DNA of 51,947 bases from positions 1 to 51,947 of the forward strand of contig CAZIHJ010000009.1 of the NCBI GenBank assembly GCA_964538485.1, written 5' to 3'. The notes under the pieces were generated by a model. The model saw only the letters and a list, made by a program, of their open reading frames with translations. It ran no database searches and was not told the origin of the DNA. Source of the DNA: JBJXHC01 sp964538485 (GTDB lineage Bacteria; Bacteroidota; Ignavibacteria; UBA10030; UBA6906). The translations under genes were made by a program, and so were the position numbers. This document shows positions 8,197-16,326 of the stretch, one piece after another (positions within the stretch are counted from its first letter, which is position 1; every line of letters starts with the position of its first letter).

Positions 8197-9507
8197 TTGT
8201 CCTCATACGCACACACTCTCCGCTATCTGTACGGCCTCCAGCACAGGGGAATGAAGTTCGGGCTCCGCAACGTACGATTCCTGCTGAAAGCGGTTGGCAA
8301 TCCTCAACGGCGTTTCACGTCTATTCACGTCGGGGGAACAAACGGCAAGGGGTCAACGGCTGCATTTCTTGCGTCGATATCAATGGAAGCGGGTTATACA
8401 ACAGGCCTGTATACCTCGCCACACCTCATTCGCTTCACTGAACGCATCCGTATCAATGGACATGAGATTCACGAATCTCGATTGGTTGAATATGCAAAGC
8501 TGTTAAAACCCCACATTGAGAAAACCGGTGCAACGTTCTTTGAAGCAACAACGTGTATCGCTTTCATGTTTTTTGCAGACGAGCGTGCTGAGCTTGCGGT
8601 GATTGAAGTCGGACTTGGCGGGCGACTTGATGCGACAAATGTCCTGCGCCCTATTGTCAGTGTCATCACGAATGTTTCCCGCGAACATACAGAAATACTG
8701 GGTACAACCCTTCCGGCAATTGCGCGGGAGAAAGGTGGGATTATGAAGAGGGGAATTCCATGTATCACTGGATCCAATGATCCCGTGGTTCTCCGGACGT
8801 TGAGGTCTATTGCAAAAACAAAGGGAACCCACCTCTACACGGCCGACACTCGCGTCATTCTTCAAAGACAAGATCGCAGTGGCCGATCGTTGGTTTCACT
8901 CAGCGGCAGGAAGCTAAGGGTACGGTCAGCCACACTGGGCCTTGATGGTGAGTTTCAAGTGCAAAACGCCAGGACGGCGGTCGCTGCCCTCGATGTCTGT
9001 CTATCCGGACGAATGAACGGAAAGAAGATTGGTCGAATTTCAGGACGAAGTGTGACGGACGGGCTGCGATATGTTGACTCAAATACTGGCATCCGTGGAC
9101 GACTCGAAACATTCGGTGTTAACAGACGTTTTATTATTGACGTGGCACACAACCCAGAAGCAGTCTTGACTCTCGTCGAAGCACTGCAGCGAAACCACCT
9201 TGATAACCTGATTGTTGTGTTTGGTGTAATGGCAGACAAGGAATATCAACTCATGGTGCAATCACTTGCCCCGGTGACCGCGACCATGATTACTGTGCAG
9301 CCGCGAGTCAATCGCGCACTACCCCTGTCACGATTGATACCTGTTGTGAAACTGGCCGGCATTGGAGTGATCAGAGGAAGGACAGTGGAGTCTGGCGTCC
9401 GAAAAGCCCTCCGGTTGGCAGCCAGGGGACAAAAAATCCTGATTACAGGCTCCCATTACGTTGCCGGGGAGGCAATGGAGTATTTGGAGAAACGGTTCAG
9501 ACCTTGA
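8197..9507 (+). CDS. folC: Bifunctional folylpolyglutamate/dihydrofolate synthase
   Basis: A 436-residue Mur-ligase-like enzyme that adds glutamate to dihydropteroate and folates. The N-terminal YLYGLQHRGMKFGL motif, the P-loop GGTNGKGST (46-54), the second nucleotide-binding segment GLGGRLDATN and the NVSREHTEILG region are all present. The C-terminal DVAHNPEA motif is also intact. The start is TTG with only 17 bases to the pyrD stop and no strong ribosome-binding site, so a few codons of uncertainty remain. It ends inside the -35 element of the rho promoter. Confidence 0.94.
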   Translation: MSSYAHTLRYLYGLQHRGMKFGLRNVRFLLKAVGNPQRRFTSIHVGGTNGKGSTAAFLASISMEAGYTTGLYTSPHLIRFTERIRINGHEIHESRLVEYAKLLKPHIEKTGATFFEATTCIAFMFFADERAELAVIEVGLGGRLDATNVLRPIVSVITNVSREHTEILGTTLPAIAREKGGIMKRGIPCITGSNDPVVLRTLRSIAKTKGTHLYTADTRVILQRQDRSGRSLVSLSGRKLRVRSATLGLDGEFQVQNARTAVAALDVCLSGRMNGKKIGRISGRSVTDGLRYVDSNTGIRGRLETFGVNRRFIIDVAHNPEAVLTLVEALQRNHLDNLIVVFGVMADKEYQLMVQSLAPVTATMITVQPRVNRALPLSRLIPVVKLAGIGVIRGRTVESGVRKALRLAARGQKILITGSHYVAGEAMEYLEKRFRP

Positions 9508-9532
9508 CAAGTACGGCTAATTGACATATATT
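9504..9532 (+). promoter_or_regulatory. Sigma70-type promoter for rho
   Basis: TTGACA (9504-9509), exactly 17-base spacer, TATATT (9527-9532). The -35 overlaps the folC stop. It predicts transcription starting near 9539 and a leader of about 195 bases before rho. Confidence 0.72.
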
Positions 9533-9538
9533 CATACA

Positions 9539-9733
9539 GCCAAACGGCTGTTTAAAGAGGAATACAAAGACATATCTCTACCACCTGTTTGCAACTCATC
9601 AGAATTTCCAGGTTTTCGCCCAACCATAATCCTTCAATCGACGCACAATTCCACTTCCTTGTTCTTCGCAGAAAATGGTCATTGAGCTGTTGAAGGCTAA
9701 TCAAATTCTCTCAGGTCGAAAGGTGTTGCGTCC
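9539..9733 (+). promoter_or_regulatory. Long C-rich rho leader (rut-like)
   Basis: A 226-base gene-free stretch lies before rho. In 9571-9670 I count 34 C against 10 G, and C residues recur in YC dinucleotides, the composition of Rho utilisation sites. A small hairpin (CAGCC/GGCTG, 9537-9550) sits at the predicted 5' end. Autogenous attenuation of rho through such a leader is established in E. coli; here it is inference from base composition and position. Confidence 0.45.
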
Positions 9734-10987
9734 ATGACTATGGATATTACAGAGCTCAAGTCAAAAAAGATTGCAGAGCTCAATCAGATTGCAAAAGATC
9801 TGAACATCTCCGGGTATAGCGATCTCCGCAAGCAGGAGTTGATCTTCAAGATACTTGAGGCACAAACGGAACAAGGAGGGCTCACCTTCAGCAAAGGTGT
9901 GCTGGAGGTTTTGCCTGACGGATATGGTTTTCTCCGTTCCGTTGACTACAACTATCTGCCATCACCCGACGATATCTATGTCTCCCCCTCACAAATAAAG
10001 AAGTTCAATTTGCGAACGGGAGATACGGTAAGCGGACAAGTACGTCCTCCCAAGGAAGGAGAACGTTTTTTTGCACTACTCAGGGTTGAGGCCGTGAATG
10101 ATGAGAACCCTGAAACGATGCGGGAACGCGTTCTCTTCGACAATCTTACCCCGCTCTATCCCAACTCCCAACTGAAACTCGAGACCGCACCAGGCGAATA
10201 CGCAATGCGTATCATGGACCTGCTAACCCCCATCGGAAAAGGGCAGCGCGGAATGATTGTTTCCCCTCCCAAGGCCGGCAAGACAATCCTCTTGCAGAAG
10301 ATGGCAAACAGTATTTCCCGGAATCATCCCGAAGTCAAACTGATTGTGCTCTTGATAGATGAACGTCCGGAAGAAGTAACGGACATGGAGCGGTCCGTAA
10401 ACGCCGAGGTGGTGAGTTCGACGTTCGATGAACCACCGGAACGCCACGTTCAGGTTGCTGATATGGTATTGGAGAAAGCGAAGCGCCTCGTTGAGACGAG
10501 ACGGGATGTGGTAATTCTTCTTGATAGTATTACCCGTCTTGCGCGTGCCCATAACACTGTCGTTCCGCATTCCGGGAAAATTCTTTCCGGTGGTGTTGAT
10601 GCAAACGCGCTGCACAAGCCCAAGCGGTTCTTTGGAGCCGCACGAAATATTGAAGAAGGTGGGAGTCTAACGATTATTGCGAGTGCGCTCGTTGAGACTG
10701 GAAGCCGCATGGACGAGGTGATCTTCGAAGAGTTCAAGGGGACGGGTAATATGGAAATCGTACTCGACCGCAAGTTGAGCGACAAGCGCATCTTCCCCGC
10801 AATGGATGTGAACCGCTCCGGCACACGCAAGGAAGAACTCCTGATGGATTCGGACGATCTCAACCGCGTATGGGTATTGAGGAAGCTGTTGACGGAATTC
10901 AATACCGTTGATGCGATGGAGTTTATGATGGAGAAGATGCGCGGCACAAAGTCCAATAAGGAATTTTTGAAATCGATGAATAGCTGA
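9734..10987 (+). CDS. rho: Transcription termination factor Rho
   Basis: A 417-residue hexameric RNA helicase. The N-terminal Rho-N helical domain is about 1-48 and the cold-shock-like RNA-binding domain about 52-120 (VLEVLPDGYGFLR). The RecA-like ATPase has Walker A GMIVSPPKAGKT (173-184), Walker B VVILLDSITRLARAHN, and the Q/R-loop segments. Length is that of compact Rho proteins, without the large N-terminal insertion of Bacteroidetes and Actinobacteria. An AAAGGTG ribosome-binding site precedes the ATG; a second ATG two codons later is possible. It appears to have its own promoter and leader. Confidence 0.98.
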   Translation: MTMDITELKSKKIAELNQIAKDLNISGYSDLRKQELIFKILEAQTEQGGLTFSKGVLEVLPDGYGFLRSVDYNYLPSPDDIYVSPSQIKKFNLRTGDTVSGQVRPPKEGERFFALLRVEAVNDENPETMRERVLFDNLTPLYPNSQLKLETAPGEYAMRIMDLLTPIGKGQRGMIVSPPKAGKTILLQKMANSISRNHPEVKLIVLLIDERPEEVTDMERSVNAEVVSSTFDEPPERHVQVADMVLEKAKRLVETRRDVVILLDSITRLARAHNTVVPHSGKILSGGVDANALHKPKRFFGAARNIEEGGSLTIIASALVETGSRMDEVIFEEFKGTGNMEIVLDRKLSDKRIFPAMDVNRSGTRKEELLMDSDDLNRVWVLRKLLTEFNTVDAMEFMMEKMRGTKSNKEFLKSMNS

Positions 10988-11001
10988 CAATGGGGGAATG
11001 G

Positions 11002-12180
11002 ATGAGAGAAGTAGTAATAGCAAGTGCCTGTCGGACGCCAATTGGCTCGTTTCGCGGAGGGCTGAGCTCGCTCTCAGCGTCGCGGCTTGGCGCTGTAGCC
11101 ATTGGCGAAGCAATTCGGCGAGCTGGCGTGCAGAAGGACGAAGTTGACGAAGTCATCATGGGAAATGTCATTGCGGCTGGGGTTGGTCAGGCGCCGGCGC
11201 GACAAGCAGCACTGTTTGCGGGTCTTGAGACCTCGGTACAGTGCCTGACTGTGAACAAGGTGTGCGGCTCCGGCCTGAAGGCAGTTATGCTCGGGTCACA
11301 GGCAATCATGTTGGGTGATGCGGAGACGATCGTTGCCGGTGGGATGGAGAGCATGACGAATGCACCATACTTGCTTGAGAAAGCCCGCAGCGGATACAAA
11401 ATGGGGAATGCAGAACTTGTTGATTCGATGATCAAAGACGGGCTTCTTGACGTGTACAATAATTACCTCATGGGAAATGCCGCCGAAGTGTGTGCAAGAG
11501 AATGTCAGGTGCCACGAGAAGCTCAGGACGAGTTCGCGATCCTCAGTTACAAACGTGCCCAGGAATCACAAGCGTTAGGCAGGTTCTCGAAAGAGATTAT
11601 TGGTATTGAAGTAAATAAGGGAAAGGGAGCGACTGCCTTTGTTTCGGAGGATGAGGATCCGAAGGCAACTGACTTTGCCAAGATTCCCAAGTTGAAGCCC
11701 GCCTTCAATGCTGAAGGGACTATTACCGCGGCGAATGCTTCAAAGATCAGTGATGGTGCCGCGGCGCTTGTCGTCATGTCGGCGGAACAGGCAAAGCGAA
11801 AGCAGGTGAAACCTCTTGCCCGCATCGTCAGTTTCGCATCTCATGCAAAGGACCCGCTTTGGTTTACCACTGCTCCTGCGGATGTTATTCCCAAAGTTCT
11901 CAAGAAAGCCGGATTGGCGGAAAGAGATATCGATCTTTTTGAAATCAATGAGGCATTTGCGGTCGTTGCCCTGGCTGTTGGAAAAATTCTTAATCTGGAC
12001 ATGGAGCGGGTCAATGTCAACGGAGGGGCAATCGCCCTTGGTCATCCGCTCGGTGCAAGCGGTGCACGCATTCTGGTCACATTGTTACACGCACTCGAGC
12101 AACGCAATCTCCGGCGCGGACTGGCGGCGATTTGCATCGGCGGGGGCGAAGCCAGTGCGTTGATCGTTGAACGGTTATGA
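11002..12180 (+). CDS. Acetyl-CoA C-acetyltransferase (thiolase)
   Basis: A 392-residue degradative/biosynthetic thiolase condensing or cleaving acetyl-CoA/acetoacetyl-CoA. Catalytic residues Cys88 (NKVCGSG), His348 (GHPLGASG) and Cys378 (CIGGGEA) match the numbering of the Zoogloea enzyme almost exactly, and NEAFA is present. I start at the ATG giving MREVVIASACRTP, which fits the family and has GGGGGA upstream; an ATG four codons earlier also exists. It follows rho closely but belongs functionally with the next two genes, which act on the same acyl-CoA chain. Confidence 0.95.
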   Translation: MREVVIASACRTPIGSFRGGLSSLSASRLGAVAIGEAIRRAGVQKDEVDEVIMGNVIAAGVGQAPARQAALFAGLETSVQCLTVNKVCGSGLKAVMLGSQAIMLGDAETIVAGGMESMTNAPYLLEKARSGYKMGNAELVDSMIKDGLLDVYNNYLMGNAAEVCARECQVPREAQDEFAILSYKRAQESQALGRFSKEIIGIEVNKGKGATAFVSEDEDPKATDFAKIPKLKPAFNAEGTITAANASKISDGAAALVVMSAEQAKRKQVKPLARIVSFASHAKDPLWFTTAPADVIPKVLKKAGLAERDIDLFEINEAFAVVALAVGKILNLDMERVNVNGGAIALGHPLGASGARILVTLLHALEQRNLRRGLAAICIGGGEASALIVERL

Positions 12181-12193
12181 GAAAGGGGAGCGT

Positions 12194-13054
12194 TTGAGCA
12201 TCAAAGCGGTCACAGTCATCGGTGCCGGTACAATGGGTAACGGCATTGCGCATGTGTTTGCCCAATATGGATTCAATGTAATACTCAATGATATCAAGCA
12301 GGAGTTTCTCGACAAGGGACTCGCCACCATCTCGGCCAATCTTGATCGACAGGTGAAAAAGGGGACACTCACTGACGAGCAACGAACTGCAACTCTTTCC
12401 CGTATCTCCCTCTCCACAACCCTGAAAGATTCCGCAGCCGTATCGGATATCGTCATCGAGGCGGCAACGGAGAATCAACAGATCAAGAACGAACTCTTTC
12501 GCACGCTTGATTCCGCCTGCAGGCCTGAGACAATTCTTGCGTCAAACACATCTTCCATATCTATAACGGAAATCGCGGCAGTAACACAACGTCCAGATAA
12601 AGTCATCGGCATGCACTTTATGAACCCGGTGCCCCTGATGAAACTTGTTGAGGTGATTCGGGGGTTGGCCACCTCGGATGAAACGTACGCTGCTGTGAAG
12701 AACCTTTCGGAGAAACTCGAGAAAGTCCCGGTGGAAGTGAATGATTACCCGGGATTTATTTCGAACCGCATTCTCCTCCCGATGCTCAATGAGGCGATGT
12801 ATTGCGTTATGGAAGGAGTTGCGGAACCGGAGGCCATAGACACGGTAATGAAGCTTGGCATGAATCACCCGATGGGCCCGTTGACGCTGGCCGACTTTAT
12901 CGGCCTGGATGTGTGTTTGTCAATAATGAATGTGCTCCATGAAGGACTGGGGGACACAAAGTATCGTCCATGCCCTCTGCTGAAAAAAATGGTTGCAGCG
13001 GGCCACCTTGGACGGAAGTCTGGTCGCGGGTTCTATGATTATAACAAGAAATAA
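12194..13054 (+). CDS. 3-hydroxybutyryl-CoA dehydrogenase
   Basis: A 286-residue NAD(P)-dependent 3-hydroxyacyl-CoA dehydrogenase. The Rossmann glycine motif VIGAGTMGNG is at the N-terminus. The catalytic His is in GMHFMNPVPLMKLVEV. The CoA-binding NRILLPMLNEA and the C-terminal GRKSGRGFYDY are typical of the single-domain HBD family. I prefer the TTG at 12194 because AAGGGGAG stands just upstream and the protein then begins MSIKAVTVIGAG; an upstream TTG at 12167 would overlap the thiolase. It acts between thiolase and a crotonase, but no crotonase gene is adjacent. Confidence 0.95.
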   Translation: MSIKAVTVIGAGTMGNGIAHVFAQYGFNVILNDIKQEFLDKGLATISANLDRQVKKGTLTDEQRTATLSRISLSTTLKDSAAVSDIVIEAATENQQIKNELFRTLDSACRPETILASNTSSISITEIAAVTQRPDKVIGMHFMNPVPLMKLVEVIRGLATSDETYAAVKNLSEKLEKVPVEVNDYPGFISNRILLPMLNEAMYCVMEGVAEPEAIDTVMKLGMNHPMGPLTLADFIGLDVCLSIMNVLHEGLGDTKYRPCPLLKKMVAAGHLGRKSGRGFYDYNKK

Positions 13055-13073
13055 CTGAAGACAAAAAGCGCAT

Positions 13074-14213
13074 ATGAACTTTGAATACACTGAAACCCAG
13101 AAATTGATTCGCGATACTGCCCGGAAATTTGCCGAGGATCGTCTGGCTCCCGATGCCGTGGAGCGTGATGAGAAGGAACTCTTTCCTCATCAGGCCGTCA
13201 AGGAACTTGGCGAACTCGGCTTCATGGGGATCATGGTGCCGGAACGATGGGGTGGCAGTGGTTTGGATGTAACGAGCTATGCCATTGCCGTCGAGGAAAT
13301 ATCACGCGTCGATGCCTCCTGCGGTGTGATCATGTCCGTAAACAACTCGCTCGTCTGCTACGGCCTTGATGAGTTTGGATCGGATGTACAGAAAGAGCGA
13401 TGGCTGCGTGACCTCGCATCAGGGAAGAAACTGGGCGCTTTTGCTCTTTCCGAACCCGAAGCGGGAAGCGACGCCTCCAACCAACGTACAGTTGCAGAAC
13501 GGGATGGCGATTCCTATATTCTGAACGGGACAAAAAACTGGATAACGAACGGTTCCACGGCGGATCTTGTCGTGGTGATGGCGGCAACCGATAAAAGCAA
13601 GGGACCGAAGGGTATCAGCGCATTTATTGTTGAGAAGGGAACGCCCGGTTTTTCAGTAGCAAAAAAAGAAAAGAAACTTGGAATACGCAGTTCCGATACC
13701 GTCTCACTATCATTTCAAGATTGTCGTTTGGCCCCTGCAAACAGAATTGGCGCTGAAGGCGATGGTTTCAAGTTTGCGATGAAGACCCTTGAGGGAGGGC
13801 GCATTGGTATTGCCTCACAGGCGCTGGGAATCGCACAAGCATGCCTTGATGCTTCAGTTGCGTATTCAAAACAACGGAAAGCGTTTGACAAACCCATCGC
13901 AGAACTTCAGGCCATACAATTCAAGCTTGCGGATATGTCCACGAATGTCGAAGCATCGCGCATGTTGATCCTGAAAGCGTGTCAACTCAAGCAAGCCGGG
14001 CAACCATACGGGCAGGCAGCGGCAATGGCCAAACTGTTTGCCTCCAAGGTAGCTGTACAATCTGCCCTCGAAGCCATCCAGATCCACGGAGGGTATGGTT
14101 ACGTGAGAGAATATCTGGTGGAACGTTATCTGCGCGATGCAAAAATCACCGAGATTTACGAAGGGACATCAGAAATCCAGCGGCTTGTCATTGCGCGGTC
14201 ACTTCTGAAATAA
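13074..14213 (+). CDS. Acyl-CoA dehydrogenase (short-chain type)
   Basis: A 379-residue FAD enzyme oxidising acyl-CoA to enoyl-CoA or, in a bifurcating setting, reducing crotonyl-CoA. ALSEPEAGSDAS and WITNGS form the FAD/substrate site, and the catalytic base is Glu363 in YEGTSEIQR. Length and motifs match butyryl-CoA-type dehydrogenases. No etfAB lies next to it, so the electron acceptor genes are elsewhere. It starts 19 bases after the hydroxyacyl-CoA dehydrogenase and is probably the last gene of the thiolase operon. Confidence 0.95.
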   Translation: MNFEYTETQKLIRDTARKFAEDRLAPDAVERDEKELFPHQAVKELGELGFMGIMVPERWGGSGLDVTSYAIAVEEISRVDASCGVIMSVNNSLVCYGLDEFGSDVQKERWLRDLASGKKLGAFALSEPEAGSDASNQRTVAERDGDSYILNGTKNWITNGSTADLVVVMAATDKSKGPKGISAFIVEKGTPGFSVAKKEKKLGIRSSDTVSLSFQDCRLAPANRIGAEGDGFKFAMKTLEGGRIGIASQALGIAQACLDASVAYSKQRKAFDKPIAELQAIQFKLADMSTNVEASRMLILKACQLKQAGQPYGQAAAMAKLFASKVAVQSALEAIQIHGGYGYVREYLVERYLRDAKITEIYEGTSEIQRLVIARSLLK

Positions 14214-14244
14214 CATTCTTACCAATCATCAGAAAGGTACATCT

Positions 14245-14724
14245 ATGAAAGACACCTTCTTGCTTCTTGTTGTTTCCGGTCTCTTGGCATTGACGTCTCT
14301 GCCTGCATCCTCCCAGGTGCGGTGGAATGTCGGGGGTAACACGGGGCTCGTCATCGTCACCAGCCCGTCAAGTGCCGATTTTACCTTTGGACCAAGCGCA
14401 GAAGTGTTGTTTGGTAAGGGTCTGGCCGTTGGCACGGAGTTCAATATCTTCACAGGTACAGGCACTCCCATCGAATGGGCCAACTACTTCAAGTACTATT
14501 TCGCGGTTCCCGGCTCAAAGATGAAACCCTACGCTGATGCGGGGTTCGGCCTGTTGTTTGTCACTGGCGGCCCTTACTTTGACATTCGGTTTGGCGGCGG
14601 AGTTGGCTTTCCCGTTGCTCGAAATCTTTATGTCGGCCCGGACCTTCAGTTGGGACCGGTTTTTGCTACCGGCAATACTCGGTTCGTGATCTTGATTCGG
14701 GGCGGGATTCGGTACGAGATCTGA
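14245..14724 (+). CDS. Small outer-membrane beta-barrel protein
   Basis: A 159-residue exported protein with signal peptide LLLVVSGLLALTSLPASSQ. Amphipathic strands follow, rich in glycine and aromatic residues (YADAGFGLLFVTG, GPDLQLGPVF), ending in IRGGIRYEI. This is a typical eight-stranded barrel pattern of the OmpA/OmpW/PorT-like superfamily. No specific function can be read. It is the first of three consecutive small barrel genes. AAAGG precedes the ATG, and it may be co-transcribed from the acyl-CoA dehydrogenase gene 31 bases upstream. Confidence 0.7.
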   Translation: MKDTFLLLVVSGLLALTSLPASSQVRWNVGGNTGLVIVTSPSSADFTFGPSAEVLFGKGLAVGTEFNIFTGTGTPIEWANYFKYYFAVPGSKMKPYADAGFGLLFVTGGPYFDIRFGGGVGFPVARNLYVGPDLQLGPVFATGNTRFVILIRGGIRYEI

Positions 14725-14790
14725 TTCGATTTTCTCCGAGTTTGTTCTAACGTAAACATCCTTGACATCCACATAGTAAGGGAACAACTA

Positions 14791-15474
14791 ATGAAAAAAC
14801 TTGCCGTATTTTCTCTGGTCGTGTTTACTTTGGTTATTGTTGTTGCCAGCCCTGCTTCTGCGCAGTTGAAGTTCGCTTTGGGACCGAAAGTAGGTATTAA
14901 CTTTGCCTCGGCATCGCTGGAACCATCCTCACAAAACAGCAGCGGTAGAACAACAATCCTCTTCGGTTCAGCATTCGAATTGATGTTCGGGAAGATGTTC
15001 GGCGTTCAGATTGAACCCGGATACGCGATGAAAGGATACTCTGTTGACAATATCGGGATTCCAACAGCGAATGGTGTAGTCCAGGCAAACCTCGTGGTAA
15101 AATACAACGAAATCCAGTTTCCGATATTGTTCAAGGCAAAGTTTCTTGAAGGCGCTGTAAAGCCTTATGTCATTGCAGGGCCCAACCTCGGTATCGTGGC
15201 AACGGCAAAGGTGACAGTGAGTCCCAGTCAAGGGGCTCAATTCCAAGAACAGGACGTCGACATAAAATCATCAACATCAGGAATGGACTTCGGGCTTGAT
15301 TTTGGCGGTGGTGCTGAATTCAAACTGGCGCAAACAGTTTCATTGACTGGTGACATCCGCTATTCGTTAGGCCTGAGCAACCTTGATAATACGACTGCTC
15401 AACAAGGACAAGTTCAATCAAGCACAAAGACGCGTGGCTTTCAAATTCAGTTCGGGGCTCTTTTTGCCATATGA
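14791..15474 (+). CDS. Porin-family (PorT-like) outer-membrane protein
   Basis: A 227-residue protein with signal peptide ending ASPASAQ. The pattern LKFALGPKVGINFAS, FGVQIEPGYAMKGY, VKPYVIAGPNLGIVA and DFGLDFGGGAEFKL is typical of FCB-group outer-membrane beta-barrel (PorT/OMP_b-brl_2) proteins. The chain ends FQIQFGALFAI. Specific cargo or role is unknown. AAGGGA lies before the ATG. A strong terminator hairpin begins 47 bases after the stop. Confidence 0.78.
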   Translation: MKKLAVFSLVVFTLVIVVASPASAQLKFALGPKVGINFASASLEPSSQNSSGRTTILFGSAFELMFGKMFGVQIEPGYAMKGYSVDNIGIPTANGVVQANLVVKYNEIQFPILFKAKFLEGAVKPYVIAGPNLGIVATAKVTVSPSQGAQFQEQDVDIKSSTSGMDFGLDFGGGAEFKLAQTVSLTGDIRYSLGLSNLDNTTAQQGQVQSSTKTRGFQIQFGALFAI

Positions 15475-15521
15475 GGTTGACCCAGGAGTAAAAGACTCAA
15501 GTAGCGTGTATTCATTGAATT

Positions 15522-15561
15522 GGCCTATGTGCAAAAATTTGCGCATAGGCCTTCTTCTTTT
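15522..15561 (+). terminator. Intrinsic terminator
   Basis: A 14-bp stem (GGCCTATGTGCAAA, 15522-15535; TTTGCGCATAGGCC, 15538-15551) with one G-U pair, a very tight 2-base loop and a TTCTTCTTTT tract. It ends the transcript of the preceding barrel gene. Confidence 0.85.
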
Positions 15562-15599
15562 GTTGAGTTCCTTTGGGTAACCCATGATACTACATTGAC

Positions 15600-15628
15600 T
15601 TGACAAAACCGTTTCTTTTAGGTATAAT
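15600..15628 (+). promoter_or_regulatory. Perfect consensus sigma70 promoter
   Basis: TTGACA (15600-15605), 17-base spacer, TATAAT (15623-15628): a full match to the housekeeping consensus. It drives the following barrel gene, with a leader of about 50 bases, and lies 39 bases after a terminator. Confidence 0.85.
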
Positions 15629-15683
15629 GGTTCGCCCGAAAAAGGGTGGGAAACATCTTTCAAACACATTTTGGAGTTATAAC

Positions 15684-16265
15684 ATGAAAAACCTTTTGCT
15701 AGCGATTGTTGTCTTGGCAATGGTGTTGTGTGTCGGTTCAGCAAATGCGCAGGGGAAGTTTGACTTGGGAGTTGGGGCAGACGTGTTGATTCCGATGGGG
15801 ACGTTTGGTGATGCAGTTTCAACTGGATTTGGTGGTAGCGTGCGAGGCCAGTACAATCTCAGCCCAATGGCTGCGGTCGGATTGACGGTTGGGTATTACA
15901 CATGGAGCGGTAAGGATGTTAGCGGTTTCAAGATGCCGAATTTCAAAGGTCTACCGATCAGAGTATTTGGCAAATACTATTTCATGCCAGCGGGAGCGAC
16001 TCGTGTATACGGCATCGCAGAACTGGGACTGTTCTTCTCTTCAGTTGATGTTCCTTCCCAGACAATCGGTGGAATTACCATCGGTGGAGGTTCTGCATCG
16101 TCATCTGATTTCAATTATGCACCTGGAATCGGTATCGAAGTACCAATGGGCAGCGGCAATACGATGTTTGACGCATCCATTCGTTACGACGGTATTGCGA
16201 CCAGCGGAAGCTCTTCAGGTAGTCTCGGTGCCCGAGTTGGTGTAAACTTCGGCCTCGGCAAGTAG
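15684..16265 (+). CDS. Outer-membrane beta-barrel protein under a strong promoter
   Basis: A 193-residue exported barrel protein with signal peptide LLLAIVVLAMVLCVGSANA and GKFDLGVGADVLIPMG as the mature start. Gly/Ser-rich loops and amphipathic strands follow, ending in GSLGARVGVNFGLGK. The ATG at 15684 is fixed by GGAG upstream and by the signal peptide; a longer in-frame extension to 15600 would begin inside the promoter and is rejected. The gene is a tidy single unit flanked by a perfect consensus promoter and a strong terminator. That suggests an abundant structural or porin-like protein. Function is otherwise unknown. Confidence 0.82.
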   Translation: MKNLLLAIVVLAMVLCVGSANAQGKFDLGVGADVLIPMGTFGDAVSTGFGGSVRGQYNLSPMAAVGLTVGYYTWSGKDVSGFKMPNFKGLPIRVFGKYYFMPAGATRVYGIAELGLFFSSVDVPSQTIGGITIGGGSASSSDFNYAPGIGIEVPMGSGNTMFDASIRYDGIATSGSSSGSLGARVGVNFGLGK

Positions 16266-16285
16266 TATCCGTTATCTGGTTGTTC

Positions 16286-16315
16286 AAAGGAAGCCTCCGG
16301 GCTTCCTTTTTTTTT
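16286..16315 (+). terminator. Intrinsic terminator
   Basis: Stem AAAGGAAGCC (16286-16295) and GGCTTCCTTT (16300-16309) with a TCCG loop and a run of nine T. It lies immediately before the CapA gene start. Confidence 0.92.
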
Positions 16316-16326
16316 AGGGGTACATC

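Noticed and set aside
15600..15683. Upstream extension of the third barrel protein
   Set aside because: It would begin within the -35 element of a perfect promoter; the signal peptide and GGAG site fix the start at 15684.
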